64,000 nucleotides of DNA from contig OV121084.1 in assembly GCA_921293015.1 (NCBI GenBank), forward strand, positions 52,053,864-52,117,863, written 5' to 3'. Shown piece by piece: positions 12,953 to 26,084 of the stretch. The notes under the pieces were generated by a model. It saw nothing but the letters and a program-made list of their open reading frames with translations. It had not been told where the DNA came from and made no database searches. Made by a program: the position numbers and the translations under genes. The stretch comes from Phorcus lineatus. Taxonomy: Eukaryota > Mollusca > Gastropoda > Trochida > Trochidae. The first letter of the stretch is position 1; each line of letters starts with the position of its first letter.

Positions 12953-14162
12953 CAGACAATCCAACTAACAAATCTAATAAGATTTATTTTTACACAGATC
13001 TTGCATCCTTAATTCCATCAAAAACTGAATTCTAAATTCTTGACTTAATAAAACTTGATGCTGTTTAGAATTTTACAAAAATAGAGCTAATGTCTGTGTA
13101 TGCTTATGTTCTATGATATATAATGCAGGGTAAAATGAACATAAAACACCATTTTCCAATATACTGATAAAACTAAACCTTTTCTTAAAATTAAAGTTGA
13201 AATTAACAATTTTGATAAAGGCAATCTGATACTTACTGTCAGACATTCCTACTTTTCATTATCAAAACTGCAATTACATTCAAAAGAAATCAAACTTCAT
13301 ATAAAATACATTTACCTACAAGGCTTCCTTTCAATAGAAAATCAAGCTCCTATACAAGATCAATAGAGCTAGTGTCTATATCAACAAATAGCTTTATTTT
13401 TTATTCATATTAATTAGGATTGCTAAAATATTTCACTTACAAATCACCAAAAATGCTAACTTCATTTGCATATTACCAAGGTTGAATAATAGACAGCTTC
13501 AAACTATTCATTTAGCTACACATTTACACTAAAATGTGATAAACCATTAAATATTCACCATATCCCATAATATTCCAGCCAATCAGCTTGAAGAGAGAGT
13601 ACCCCATACAGGTAAAGGGAGATTACTCCATCAATGATAATCAATTGTAGATTACTACAGTATCTGGCCTCCGGTATTGCTATCATTATTGCATTAGGGA
13701 ATCGATAAAGAGAGCATTAGTAACTCAATGAGATTTTTGCATCCATTTCCGGAAATAAGTGCCTATAAGTGTTGTTGGTACTATGTGGCCAACATTTGGG
13801 ATTTGAAATGTGAAGAGTAAGTGTAAATGAATATTTCTATTAGGCAAGCACAACCTAATTAAGTGATTTTCTTCTATAATTAACACCTCGGTGGTACTAG
13901 AATATTGCTTATGATTCAAAAACAAAAATCAGTTAAACTATCAACTGTACGTCTCATTCTGTTAAATATGACACCTTCACTATTCTAAGACAATTATCAT
14001 CAATATTTATTTCCTTTACTCACTTTCATTAAAATATATTCTTATATAAAAATTCATTATAAAAACACAAAGGGGCCACAAAAGATCAAAATAAAATTCA
14101 TAATTCCCATGTGATAAGGACTTATATACATACATAACATGTTATTTAGCTTTTTCTGTCTG

Positions 14163-14441
14163 GAGGAGGGGTTGGGATAGCGCAGTAGTTAGCGCATTCA
14201 GTTTTGGATCAAGAGGTTCAGGGTTCAAATCCAACCCAGGGCTTGGCAACTTCATCTGCAGTAGAGAACTTTTCTGCACGCAGTAAGGTTTGCGTGCAAA
14301 GCTACACTGAATTTCAGCGCAGTACCACCCATGGTTCGCTAGTTCCAGTCGATGCTCGCAGGTTTCACCACTATGCATAGCTGCAATATAAGTGAAATAC
14401 TCTTGAAAGCAGCGTTAAACCCCAAGTCACCTCACCTCACC
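14163..14441 (+). mobile_element. tRNA-derived SINE, about 280 bp
   Basis: The 5' part has RNA polymerase III internal promoter boxes: an A box TAGCGCAGTAG at 14178-14188 and a B box GGTTCAAATCC at 14222-14232, about 44 bp apart as in a tRNA. A non-tRNA body follows, with GCAGTAGAGAACT and CACCCATGGTTCGCTAGT, which recurs in the minus-strand copies near 25.9 and 33.4 kb. The 3' end reads GCGTTAAACCCC followed by (TCACC)n. A working tRNA gene is unlikely because of the attached body and the recurrence. Confidence 0.85.
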
Positions 14442-14457
14442 CTCTGGAGAAAAAGAT

Positions 14458-14925
14458 GAAAATAGTTTTTTTAAGGTGAAACCCTTCGTGACCAGAGGGG
14501 CCACAAAAAATCAAAACCTTTAATCATAATCCCCAGTGGTTAAGGAGTCTGCACACAACATTTAAACTTTCTAAGCCTTGTCCATGCTGAGAAGAAGACA
14601 AAAATAGGCCTCAGAGGGTAAAAACCTTTTGAATCATGACCCATTAGCAAGGATAACTGCATACAAGGATAACTGCTTGCTCAGCCGTTTGGATCTCAAG
14701 AATACGACAAAGAAAGGACATGATACCTGTGACTCTTCTTAGGGGCCACAGGGTTAAAAATCTATAATTACAATTCTTGTTACTCAAGATTCACATTTCT
14801 AGTGTTAATGGCTCTTGTGAAATTGTTGGAAAGGTGTAAGTTTACAGACGGATGGATGGAAGTAAAACACCATGCAATGTCATAAGTCCATGTGGCCTTT
14901 TAGACCTGAGCAAAAAAATTGATGA
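14458..14925 (+). repeat. Dispersed-repeat-like segment with GGGGCCAC motifs
   Basis: AGGGGCCAC recurs (14496, 14740 area) in the setting 'GGGGCCACA...TCAAAA', and the segment ends with GACGGATGGATGG and ATAAGTCCATGTGGCC. I associate similar wording, with a GACGGACGG run and a GTGGCC end, with a repeat common in molluscan genomes; that is memory, not a search. No frame is coding. Confidence 0.35.
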
Positions 14926-16245
14926 ATAACGGTATAACTGAAGTAGGGATATCTGAGTACTAAGAAAGTGAGTGCTATTCATTAGAAAAGAAGACCTAAA
15001 CAAGTTAAATTTCAGCTATCACCAATGACCAAGAAATCCCTGTCACTGTATCTGACGAAAATAAAACGATTGGTCAATGAAGTTAACATCAGGATAGGCT
15101 TTTGTATTTACAGAAATTGAATATTGGAGCAAATTGGGAAATTGAACAAAATGAGATGTCAATCACTCTACAATCCTTTGAAACATTATTTAACACTCTA
15201 TCACCTTTTTGGTCAAATGACCAACACAAAAACCGTTTGATGCTTTGTTTTTTACTTTATCCTGATAACACATAAAAAAATACCAATTAATATACAGATC
15301 AATAAAATCCAAAACCATTAAACCCTTGAAACACAAATAATGTTATAAACATTGGAACTTTCTGCTTTATCCTAATTTCACCAAACATCTGAGAATTAGA
15401 GAATTTTCAAAACACCTCCATATATCAACCAAATACTTAACTCAATGATCAAAGAAGTTTATCTTTTATTATAATTTACTATGTGAATCAAAGAGAAGGC
15501 TGTTGACAGTGCAAAACTTATGTAAGAATATCGTGCATCACAGTGGAGCAGTTCAGCAGATGAAGACTTAAGTGTAGACTGACTTTCTTTAGAATGAAGG
15601 TCTATGAGGATGTATTATGTATAGCCAAGCAAGCTAAATTCATCTGTTGATAACACGCACTTGAGTATTACATCAAATTTCAGCGCTTTTCAGATCAGAG
15701 CTTTTCTGTGAGGTCTAGGATTAAGGTCCTACATATTGTATACTTTAAAAGGAAAATCTAATTGAGTATTGATGTATTCCCTCATTGTATATAGAGATAA
15801 GAAAAAACTGCAGTGTCAGATCAGTGCTTTTCCTGGGCTTTCTCTGATCAATGTTGAGAATTTCAAGCATAAAGAATCCATGAGAGTATACACGCAACTT
15901 AAAGTTTCATCAAACTGCAACGGTTAGATCAGAGCGGACATTCTTTGGTAGGCAGGTCTATGAAGCTATATTGATTCGTGATGGCCCACAATGGAGAAAC
16001 TACAGGGACAGTTTGCAAACATAAATAATTCATGCTGCAAACACAATCCAACAGGAGATATTTTATATGAATGTTTGAAGTCAAGTCTCAAGTATCTAGT
16101 TCAAAGCATAGAGGATATTACAATCAATGAAATGGTCTGGTGATAGATTAGAATGGTCTCTACCACTCTTATCAGATTTGTGAAATATATTTATATATAT
16201 TTTGGGAAATGGATGACTGTTATTGTTCTCAATCCTGATAATAAG
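14926..16245. other. Non-coding stretch with a faint diverged repeat
   Basis: No gene is supported. Between about 15640 and 15980 the phrase 'AGATCAG.GC' recurs at about 15690, 15817 and 15926 with loosely similar flanks (for example AGGTCTA and CACGCA.TT), suggesting an old tandem repeat of roughly 110-130 bp. Confidence 0.4.
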
Positions 16246-16500
16246 GAGCACAGTGGTGCAGTGGTTGCCATGCTGGCCTCTTGCATCAAAGATTGGGTTC
16301 AAATCCTGGAGGAGACAGCAAACATTTGTGAAACAGGCGTTACACTGGATTGTGTGCACGGGCATTGCATTCAGCTCGTTCACCAAGGTGTACAAATGGG
16401 TACCTAAGTACAGTAAATAAGGACCTTTATGGATGCATGAGGCACTTGCTCTCTGGAGGGTATCAATGTACATTATACCGCCAATGAGAAGCCCCGCACT
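16246..16500 (+). mobile_element. Second type of tRNA-derived SINE
   Basis: An A box TGGTGCAGTGG at 16254-16264 and a B box GGTTCAAATCC at 16296-16306 mark a polymerase III promoter. The body differs from the SINE at 14163, so this is another family or a strongly diverged one. The 3' boundary is uncertain. The open frames over this segment on both strands are by-products of the SINE. Confidence 0.7.
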
Positions 16501-17309
16501 AAATATAAGGCATTCAAATGGTAATCATTATCAATATTATACTACAACCACATTTCCCCTACCCCTCATGTCATCTTGCCTTATTATCTTTCCTTTAGCT
16601 GCAAATTCAGGAATGTTTTTGCCCAGTGCCCAGCCTAGGATGTTCCCTTTACTTTCTAATTTACAAAACATGACTATTTCCCTCATGTCCAGCTAATCAG
16701 TTGAACTTTCCCTTCGTCATACTCAAGCATCGATCCTTGATGAATAGAGGGATTGATCACAAATCACTTATTTAAAAGTTAGTCATCATTTAAATAAATA
16801 AACCAATTAAAGTCTAGGTGAATAAACCTAAGCACTATGCGACATTTCAAGATTTGAAGCTCCAATGACAAGAATTCAAAATCCAGATAATCATGTTAAG
16901 AAATGTTCATGTTCCCTTCTTGCTGAAATTATCAAGTTGCAAATTTATTCAATACAAAATACCGACCATCATCGTTTGTACATTCTGATAGGGAAAAGGA
17001 TCGCAACATCTTATCTGCAGAACTGACAAGTCAAAATGAGAACCTGTCAAGTCCTTTTCAATTTCAAATATTTTTAAAAAGCCATATCTTAACAGAAAAA
17101 CTGTAAATTGAAATTCATTGATTTGAGATTTCTTAAAGTAAATACCCTGCATTCCTGTAGTGACACAGCTTCTGAGATCAATCAACTTGATTACCATCAC
17201 TGAACAGAATCAGAAGGTTCAGATTGTTCCGCTTCTCCATTCCACTAATTGGACATCTGATAAACCTTGACACGACTGGACGTCAGTCATGCCATGACAA
17301 GTTGTAAGT
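16501..17309. other. Non-coding stretch
   Basis: I see no supported gene or repeat. The open frames here, such as 16949-17200 (-), are short and AT-driven. Confidence 0.45.
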
Positions 17310-17763
17310 CATTCTCATGTCTTTATTGGTTCCTTTGTTCACCAAATATTCTATCAGTATTAAAAGACTGGAGTGGTCATTTATAGTTTTAATCATGCAA
17401 AGAAAATGGATACCTTATATGCATATGGTGTAACAACTGATAGGTATTTAGACATTCAATTGTCATATCTTTCTTGCTCTTTGTCCTCCAAATATCTTAT
17501 CAGTATATATAGATTGAATTGAATATTTACAGATTTTCATCACATAAAGTACTAAAATGGATAATGTGCATATGATTCGTAAACAAATGATTGATATTTA
17601 CTGAAACATCAAATTTCTATATCTTTCTTTGTCAAATTGTTCTCCTATCTATCTTTTGAGTGTTCATAGATTGAAATCATGATCTATGATCCAGAGCATG
17701 GCAAGTAAATTGATACCTTATGAGTATATGGTTTGTAAGTTATTTATATTTAATGGAACAGTG
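17310..17763 (+). repeat. About 150-bp tandem repeat, three diverged copies
   Basis: The anchor AAATGGATA with its downstream partner recurs at about 17404, 17557 and 17707 (the last as AAATTGATA), giving spacings of 150-153 bp. Each unit also has a pyrimidine-rich segment like TATCTTTCTT.CT.TTTGTC and an end like TATTTA..GAACA. The copies are old and non-coding. Confidence 0.7.
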
Positions 17764-19075
17764 GAACTCTAAGGAATCATATCACAGAGGTTATTTAACA
17801 AGTGCCCAGTTCCATGTGAACCCAAGAGTGTTTTTAAATGGCATGATATAGGCATTAATGCATATTTGTAACTGACATCCCAAATTTGAAGCTGAGGAAA
17901 ATAGAATACAAAAATTTTGATCATAAAATATTTTTGTAAAAACATGTAATAGAATCTTTGACAGTTTGCCTTTCTCTGCAAAATGTCACATAAGTAAAAC
18001 ACGGCTATAAACTTCAACAGATACATTTTCTTAGGAATACATCTGGGTATTAGAATTTACATTAAGTTAATTCTTTATCAAACTGCCTGATCTGAATGTT
18101 GATTCAACCATTATTTCTAGGTTAGAGGAATAAAAAATAGCCCGTGTAATGTGCAAAGGATTATTTTGTGTTTTATCAAAACCAAAGTTTAAAGATGCAA
18201 AAACTTGAAACCTTGAAGTTTGAATCAACTGAAATTGTTTAAGTTCAACAAAAGCATCATTTGTACCTATGAAAAACCACTACACAAGCAACGTTACACG
18301 CTCAAGTGATTACTGCCATCCATTATTCAAGAAAATAAACCATGAACATAGTGTATTCTGTTAGCATCGCGTTTTGTGTTATTCAAATTTTGCTGTGTGA
18401 ACACATTTACAGCAGATAATCCATACATGACAATCCAATACCTGATTAGCAGGGTATAGAAGAGACCTTCGTACTTGACTAATTGCATTATCAATTAAAA
18501 AGTAACCTCATTTACATAAGGTGGCTTGATTTCTATTTTCCTTAATGTATCATTAGTACAATGCTATGTTAGAACTGATCAAATTACATAACCGGATAAG
18601 AAATTATCTTGTTATCTATGTTACTTTAGGTGATGGAATTGCTCAAATTCTGATCTTGTTTAAATCAATCAGTGTTGTGATTGATAAACATCAGAGGTAG
18701 TTCCTAAATTGTAGTTATTTTAATCTATTATATCTGACATCTTTATATAACATAGAGACTGTGACAAAGTAACACGAATTTCAATGAAATAAAATGTCAA
18801 AATCATATATAAAACTGTCTCATTCATAAATGAATGATTGCCTTCCCAAGAACATTGATCTCTTGTTAAGTATCGTCTGGTTGAAATACATAAATGATGG
18901 TTCAAAGATGATAAACAAAATTTAATAGTAACAATGTCATAACACTTTCCCTATATAGAGATTTGTTAAGTAATTCTGTTCCATGTCAAATAAACGGTAG
19001 ACTGTAAACATAAGCTAGAAATCTAATAAACAACATCAATAAATAATCAATTTACCAATAGATAATAACCCAAAT
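17764..19075. other. Non-coding stretch
   Basis: No supported gene. The minus-strand frames at 17769-18026 and 18720-18905 have no recognisable features. Confidence 0.45.
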
Positions 19076-19609
19076 ATGCTTTATAACCTAAAAAACCCAC
19101 TAATGAACATATATATGACTACAATGTGCAAAAAGAATGAGAGAGAGTCGACCATAAAGCAAGAAATTACTCAACACTTGAGCACACTAATAGATTCATG
19201 GAGGAACGTGCTGTCAAAACTTCCAACGTTACCAAACATGGTATTCAAGAAAATCATTAACGATTATTCACGTACAGCACACGATCACATGTGTGGACTG
19301 CATGTCCGAACGGTTAAACTTTACCTGGTTTCTCCATGCCCTTCCATAGACACTTTGGATGCTGTGTTCACCGATTCAACAATGAGAAATAATCACCCAC
19401 AATGCACCACAACTTATAAGTTCCGAAACTCAGACGAGGGACGCCAAGGCACTCGTCAAAAACACGGCTCTGATATCTCTTTGCCGTACACAACTTGCTT
19501 GGGACCTAGTACGCAAAACTGCGCTACTCAGAACGGTTCTACATCTGCAATAGTAGAAAATCAATTCATTGATCCTCTTGGCTCTGCTATCTGCCCCTGG
19601 TTGCCATAG
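19076..19609 (+). other. Unassigned 177-codon open frame in a CpG-richer patch
   Basis: This is the longest open frame outside repeats and the transposase. The first third is AT-driven. The part after about 19200 has more G, C and CpG than the surroundings and a balanced composition, but I recognise no domain, signal peptide or membrane segment. A minus-strand frame (19430-19615) overlaps its 3' half. An X-box motif lies across its end at 19600-19613. It may be a host exon, a promoter/5' exon region of a gene on either strand, or chance. Confidence 0.2.
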
Positions 19610-19613
19610 CAAC
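19600..19613 (+). promoter_or_regulatory. Consensus X-box (RFX) motif
   Basis: GTTGCCATAGCAAC is a full match to the X-box consensus and a near-perfect inverted repeat. It lies at the edge of the CpG-richer patch 19400-19610. Such motifs control ciliary genes in animals. Its proximity to a possible exon makes a promoter role plausible but unproven. Confidence 0.4.
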
Positions 19614-21355
19614 ACAAAGCTAACGATTTCCTTATCAAAACATACTCAATAAGTATTCATACATCACATACAACCACTTAAACAGCATTTTTGAATATCA
19701 ACTTGAAAAAGTAACCAAAAACTTGACTGGAATAAATTTTCTGGACAAATTTGCCCGAAGGAAGGCTGCACCAGGGAAGCAGAGGTAATGTAGGCAGATA
19801 GATCAATAATTAATGGTCCCTCCTTGCTTCATGAATAGAGACGGATCGGCTATGTATGACCTTCAATACTGGAGCGGAGGACAGGCAATGCTTACAATGG
19901 CCAAGCACATGGTCAATAGATTGTATCCTGTCTCATGCATGATCTACTGGAGGATGGTCTGTGATGGTACAGACCTCAAGTGGAGGAGTTCCACTGAAAT
20001 AGATTGAGCGGTGAATAAAGCTTGATTGGGGCAGTTAGGGAGTGTACTGCACTGAATAAATGACCTCCAGACTCATGTCATTAGCAAGTCATTGCAGGAT
20101 TATGGCCATTATCTTGACGAGGATCTTGCAATGAAATAAAGCCATCTATGTAATACCATTGTTATTGATGATTTTATCATTGGAGGAACAAACATTCAAG
20201 AATTACCCAAAATCAGAACGCTTGTAATAACTAGGCCAAGTTATTTATATGTTTCTATCTGCAGGATATAATAATCACAAAATGATTCGTTCTTTACTAA
20301 TAGGAATAATAATCATTCATGTAATGATAAAATGATTATAACAAGAGATTATTTTTTAACCGATCCATCACATCTATATAACATTATCGTCAGAAAGGAA
20401 TCAACCATCTCACAATAAATGTTACCTTTGCAACAAATTGAAGCAGAAATTTTCTCTGTTAAAAGGTTAAAAATCCTGACATTTTTGGTATAGATATTTA
20501 TAAAACTGTGATTCTTTATTGCCAATCAATTGAAAATTGTCATCTCAATCAAAACTTGTTAATGAACCTTACAGAAAATATATGACATAATAGATTTATT
20601 TATGCTACCAATTGTGCAGAATACAAAACCTAAGTGAGGAAACCCATTTATAGCCTGGTATAAGGACCAACATTGTAACTTTCTCAACTCAGTGGCAGTG
20701 TGCAACTTATCTGCTTATTTAGGCACTTTAAAGAACCACACCGTGAGTTGTTGGAGTCATATATTCCAAACTTAATCAATGGTCATTTGATCGTGACGTA
20801 TCGACTTTTACCAAAAAGACACATTCTAAAGCTTATTGCATTTTAACAGTGACAATATGAAGGTATAACGTCGCAATTATGATCCAAAACCGGACATTGG
20901 CGGGCGTCAAATAGTCAAACGTAATAATGGAGACTTATCTAAAACATCCAGGAAGACAGTTAGGACTTGATAGTGTTTGTTAGGTTATATAAGTAGTATC
21001 CATGTATATTGGACTTGATATCTACACCTCTGTGCATTTATAAAGCTGTTTTTAGATTTTCATGGAAAACCAGTATTTGTCATATATGTGTCTCTTGGAG
21101 ATGAAAAGTTAAGATGTTTTGATTCTATATCACCATATATGACATTTAGGTTTGTATCAAATGTAAATAATATGTTATGTAAATCATGGAGTGGCCCTTT
21201 AAGGTCATCTGTGACACTAACACCATCTCCAAAGCAGACACCTAATTGTACCGAGGGCTGAACAGAGGTACACTTTGAATACAATTACATTTACTATCAA
21301 TCAGATGATAACAAATATTTCAAACTATTAGCTGATACATGTTTTTTTTATTCAG
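19614..21355. other. Non-coding stretch
   Basis: No gene or clear element is supported. Short frames at 19813-20007 (+) and 21060-21284 (-) have no recognised content. Confidence 0.45.
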
Positions 21356-21483
21356 TGGATCCAGAACTACTGCAATATCTATCACAATAGTGGGTACTAA
21401 TCGCTGCACTGCAATAGTAGACAGCAATAGATCATTGTGAGTTGATTAGTTGAGTCAGATTCAGGGTTCATAGTTACCCCTTT
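21356..21483. mobile_element. Possible degraded copy of the 39-kb hAT-like MITE
   Basis: The segment shares vocabulary with the MITE at 39034-39233: TGCAATAGT, ATTGTGAG, and a right end ATAGTTACCCCTTTT comparable to ATAGTCACCCCTA. The left end and any target duplication are not clear. Assignment is tentative. Confidence 0.35.
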
Positions 21484-23469
21484 TGGAGACCCTGTATATG
21501 ACTCCTTGTGTTCCGACCGTTCCAAAGTGAAGGCAATATTTGCTACCAGAAGAATAACAAACAGAACCCAACAACCAACACTAGCTATAGGATATATAAT
21601 GATACTACTGACATAAGCTTAGAGTGTTATATCAGCAAACACTGCTCTTGTCCTTGGTGATTATAGAGAGGGAATATGTCAGAAATACATTATACTAGAC
21701 AATATTGAATGAATGCATAAAACTATCGTTGAAAAAACCAACACAAGAGACAACAGATTTCTTATCCTGGGAACTGCATATATTTATTGCATTATTGGCA
21801 TTGTTTTATGCGCTGATATTTTAAAGATGTTGGAAAGTGACATGATGATACTTGCAAGAAAATTCACACATAGATTAATTACTAAATAGCAGGGTGAAAT
21901 CTTTAAAACATTGTTTTTGCATTGCATTGAAACCTGCATGCCTTGGGTGGAACAATAATGTTGCTTGCACCAAATCCTATTTCTTTCATAGCGCAGATAA
22001 CTGAACATTTGACAAGCTTTGATTCAATGTTGCGTGCCTTTGACTATCAATGACATTGTAGAATGTCTTCCCAAGGATGAAATTAAAACAGCTGAATTTG
22101 TCGCTAAGCTTTGTAGTGTTTGTGCCCAGATGACCAAGAAAATAAAGATTTCAAACAACTTACAAAAGTTGTCATTCATTTATTATTATTATTATGTCTG
22201 AGAGGCTGAAGGCTTCTCAACAAGACAACATTTCGATAAATCTGCAATACACCTGGTCAGGACCAGGCTATATAGTCACAGAATGAACAGCGACAGCTGA
22301 ACAGCAAGGCAGTCAAATTATTGTGTCACCCATCAGAGTGATCAAATTATACCTTAAAAATAATAAGGTAATCAAATGATAGAAAAGGCGGAAAGAATAT
22401 TTTTACTGAACCAAATCTGAAAATTTACACTAGCAGGCCAGGCTACCGTAATTATTTTTTCACTAGCCCGGGGCAATTTTAACTAGCATCGGGCTACCGG
22501 GCTGGTGGTTATTTTGAACGTTGTTGAAGACATAATGAATAATTAGGATTAGTACAATCCCTTGCCATGATTTAGAGAAAAAGAGAGAAAAATTGTCCTG
22601 TTTCTGTATGTTACTTTAGGATTGTTTTACATTTTTTGTGCCTCTATTGAGGGTTTTCGGTGAAGGTAATTGTTTCTTTTGTTCCACTCAGTTATGAAGA
22701 TGATGACATGCATTCATTTCTTATTTTGCAAAAAAAAACCTAAGTAACGTGTTGTTGCATCAATTTGTTCTGTCGGATTGTGACGTCATAAAGTATGAAT
22801 GCACGAGGTATAACAGCAAAATTTTCTGCATTCATCAAGAAATGGTTGCATGTTTTTTAGAGCCTCGTCCAATCAGAGTGCCGAAAAACGTGTAACAACA
22901 TCAATTTGTAATTATAATTACATGATGGTAACTCTAGTACCTGCCATTATCTGTAATGTCTGTTTTCTAACCTAGTGATATGATAAGTGTATAACCGGTA
23001 TAAAAATGACTTGCATATAAAACTCACTATAACAATTTCAACTGAATGATTTCAAAACTTTTGATATGACTGAAAGTATAACCTGTTATGAAATTTGAAA
23101 AGTGAAATAATTTTTCCACTAGAACAAAATTTTAATAACTTAAAAGATATTACAACCATGGTTCTGGTAATCATCGTATAAATGAAAAAAGAAAATGAAG
23201 GTTAAAATCTCATTGTTATGTCTTTTACATGGGGATGATGGTTGCGGATTTTCAATGTCCATGAAAAAGAGATAAAACATATCATACATTGAAGAGACCG
23301 TGGATGGTTAAAGGGACATTACTCAGCTCAAACCTGCTAAAGAGATGTTGCCATAAAATCAATGAGTAAGCTGACTGCAATTACCTCCCTTGCTTCAGAA
23401 ATCTCAGCTATCTTTCATTTTAGCTGTTCGATATCAAATTTATACAAAACACTATTTTTCGTTGTGTTA
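21484..23469. other. Non-coding stretch with one CRE-like palindrome
   Basis: No supported gene. Around 22430-22510 there is a self-complementary GC-richer patch (CACTAGCCCGGG...GGGCTACCGGGCTGGTG) that may be a repeat fragment. Around 22740-22920 the phrase CATCAATTTGT appears twice near a TGACGTCA site. Confidence 0.4.
22781..22788. promoter_or_regulatory. Full CRE palindrome TGACGTCA
   Basis: An exact 8-bp cAMP-response-element palindrome, the CREB/ATF site. A CCAAT sequence lies about 90 bp downstream (22870 area). With no gene identified beside it, the regulatory role is conjecture; it may simply be part of an old repeat. Confidence 0.25.
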
Positions 23470-25185
23470 GGGACCGGTCACTTATTACAGGGGGGGGTGG
23501 GCCGGGGGTTTTTCTCTTTGGATTGTCTATAAAAATGTGGCCCTCCCCAACTAGTCGCAATTTTTTTCATGGCCCTTCCAATTTAAGTGTATTTGTTTTC
23601 ATGACCCTCTACAAAAGTTCTTGAAATTGGTCTTTTGAAGATTTATGGTCGGTTCTACATTAAATTTTTTTGTTGATATTTCCAAAAGAGAAACTTTTTT
23701 AAGTAACGCTTAAAATAATGTTGAAAAAAACCAACAGATTTACCCTTCCATTGATGGGTTTAACATGATATCTGATAATGGTCTATAGTGTTTTAAAATC
23801 AGTTTTATTAGAACTTTTTTTTTTTACATCAACTGTATATCAAAATAGGTTTTGAATACTCTTGCTTATAATACACACATATGTTTAACATAGTGTAAAT
23901 TATATCTTTAATTTTATCTTACTTTTAAGGCTAATTTTTTTATCTAGTTTTAAAATTTAAACCACAATGTCTTTTTTATCTTTAAATAACAAAATAGGTT
24001 AGCACTGAGGAAGAGAAGGAATTTTTTTTTATGGATGATCATCTTCTTAATTGAATTTACTTTCAACAGAGATAAAAATTCCATCAAAATACATATCTTA
24101 CCCACATTATTCCATTGAAAACTTGAAACAATAAATTCATAAATTGATAAAACCATGGAAGGACCAGGTTGGGAGATAAGCTCTTGACATAATGATTTCT
24201 TTTAAAGCAAAAAAAAAAAGATTTAAAATCTCTCTACAAATACTTTCAGAGTATAGGACCAAACAATGTAAAATGTCAAATCTTTACTTTATAGGAATTA
24301 AATTATCAAATTTCATAACATTAAAACTGTTTGTGTATGAGTTTGATTAAAACAAATTTAACCGTCTACATAAGTTTGTAGCACAAGAAATCTATAGAAA
24401 TTTGAAGGTACATAACATAAGGATAATAAAGGCACATCTAGGTTTCACAGAAATTACATATGTTACATTTGTTACATGTGACATAATATTTAAACAATAA
24501 AGTGTAAAACCCAAAAAGTATGGAAGCTTAAGTATGAATACAGCAGATGTTCCCAATTTTTGGAATATCAACATTGGAATTTATTTTTCTAAATATGCAT
24601 TTAGATATTTTTCATAAGTATGGCTATATTAACAAATTTGCACCAATCAAGCCATCTGCTAAAGTGTTACAGTTTCATAACTTTGTATCATTGAGAACGA
24701 TTAATATAATCATTCAGATATTAATAATTTGACTAGCTGTCTTAACTTAATGAGTCTATTAGTTATCAAATATGCATCTTTGTTGTATAAAAATATAGCA
24801 AACACCTGTTAACTGCTTGTATAAACTCTCAGCCAAACAGAACTACTTTTCTACTTTTTGTTCTACAAGAATAAAGAACAATGAATTGAGCAGTGATTTC
24901 ATGGTGATTTTTTAAAATATAAGCATGTGTTTTTAAGAATATAAACCAGTCTTGCTCATATTCTGGAATTTTTTTTCATTTGATAAGGCTTTATGATAAT
25001 GTTTCAGCCCCAATTTTAATTGCTAAAGAAGGATGGTTTTATAACAATTACTGTCTATTTCAAAATGACCCTCCCCAACGTTTCATATTTTTTTTCATGA
25101 CCCTCCCCTGATGGCTGTATATTTTTTTCTGACCCTCCCCTGAAAACCCCCGGCCCACCCTCCCCTGTAATAAATGACCGGTCCC
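23470..25185. mobile_element. Harbinger-like non-autonomous DNA transposon, 1,716 bp
   Basis: Both ends carry an inverted repeat of about 45 bp, starting GGGACCGGTCACTTATTACA on the left and matching the reverse complement of the right end, followed by a GGGTGGGCCGGGGG core. The element is flanked by TTA on both sides (23467-23469 and 25186-25188). A 3-bp TWA target duplication and a G-rich terminus are typical of PIF/Harbinger elements. Subterminal DNA repeats GACCCTCCCC-like phrases in opposite orientation at each end. The interior is very AT-rich without a transposase frame, so it would need a transposase supplied in trans. Superfamily assignment is by TSD and end type only. Confidence 0.8.
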
Positions 25186-25841
25186 TTATTCAGGTCTTTT
25201 TTAAAAATAAACATAAGAACAACTATCCCAAAATGAAAGACCGCTTACTTAAGTCTATCATTAAAAATTCATTGCTTCACATGCGTTTTCTGTTTAGTGT
25301 TTTGAAAGTCTTAAAAAAAATGTTAGTTACATTTTTTGGTCACATTTACATTTACATATCAGGATACATTGGCTTGTATGTATTGCTGTATAATGCATTT
25401 CAAGTTGATTATCATCATATACATATAACTAAAGTCAAACAATTTGTTGATATGGATTTTTCAAAAGCATATGGAGAGAACCCCAGAATGCATGAAATTT
25501 TGCATAGTTGTAATTCAAGAATGCAACAAACTTTGTGGCTTGGGAATATCTTGCATTGTTAAGTCTTAAATTTTGTTTAATCAATGAACTATGATTATTT
25601 GGAATAAAACCATTTCCTAAATTTTGTTCTGTAACACTTAAAGTCACTTCAGACAGGTGTTTGTTTTTCACAGATAATCAATTATTAGGGTCGATAACAT
25701 TTTTAAAATAATTTTTTATAATATATATTAAATTTATGTATAAATCAATTGCAGATTGACATCAATGTGTATGAAATCATATTAAAATGGGTTAACTGAT
25801 AAGAAACTGAATAAGACATTTTGAAATTAAAAGTGGTAGGA
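25186..25841. other. Non-coding stretch
   Basis: The frames at 25233-25562 (+) and 25435-25671 (-) overlap and have no recognisable content. No repeat boundary was found. Confidence 0.4.
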
Positions 25842-26084
25842 ATGGCAAGATGATGTGATTTTGGATTTAATGCTGCTTTCAAGAGTAGCTGTGCACATTT
25901 GCTGGAACTAGCAAACCATGGGTGGTATTATGCTAAAATTCAGTGTATCATTGCACCAAAACATTAATGAATGTAGAGCAGTTCTCTACTGCAGACAAAG
26001 TTGCCGAGCCCCTGGCGGGATTCAAACTCTGAACCTCCTGATGTAAGCTGAATGCGCTAACCACTTCGCTCTCCCCTTCCCTGT
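25842..26084 (-). mobile_element. tRNA-derived SINE, same family as the copy at 14163
   Basis: Read on the minus strand it has an A-box-like segment with GTGGTTAGCGCATTCAG, then GGTTCAGAGTTTGAATCC (B box). The same body follows, with GCAGTAGAGAACT and CACCCATGGTTTGCTAGT, and an end GAAAGCAGCATTAAATCC. It is diverged from the 14163 copy by scattered substitutions and lacks the clean (TCACC)n tail. Confidence 0.82.

Larger units (their letters stand above)
10516..14162. other. Non-coding stretch with one long hairpin and one X-box
   Basis: No supported gene. The open frames are short and AT-driven (for example 11137-11415, 11971-12204, 12416-12601 and 13725-13925, all minus). The hairpin at 11748-11835 and the X-box-like site at 12939 are listed separately. 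Confidence 0.5.

Noticed and set aside
14178-14250. A functional tRNA gene
   Set aside because: The polymerase III boxes are fine, but the attached body and tail recur elsewhere, which marks a SINE.
16096-16473. A 125-codon minus-strand gene
   Set aside because: It lies across a SINE with other frames open on the opposite strand; no protein features.
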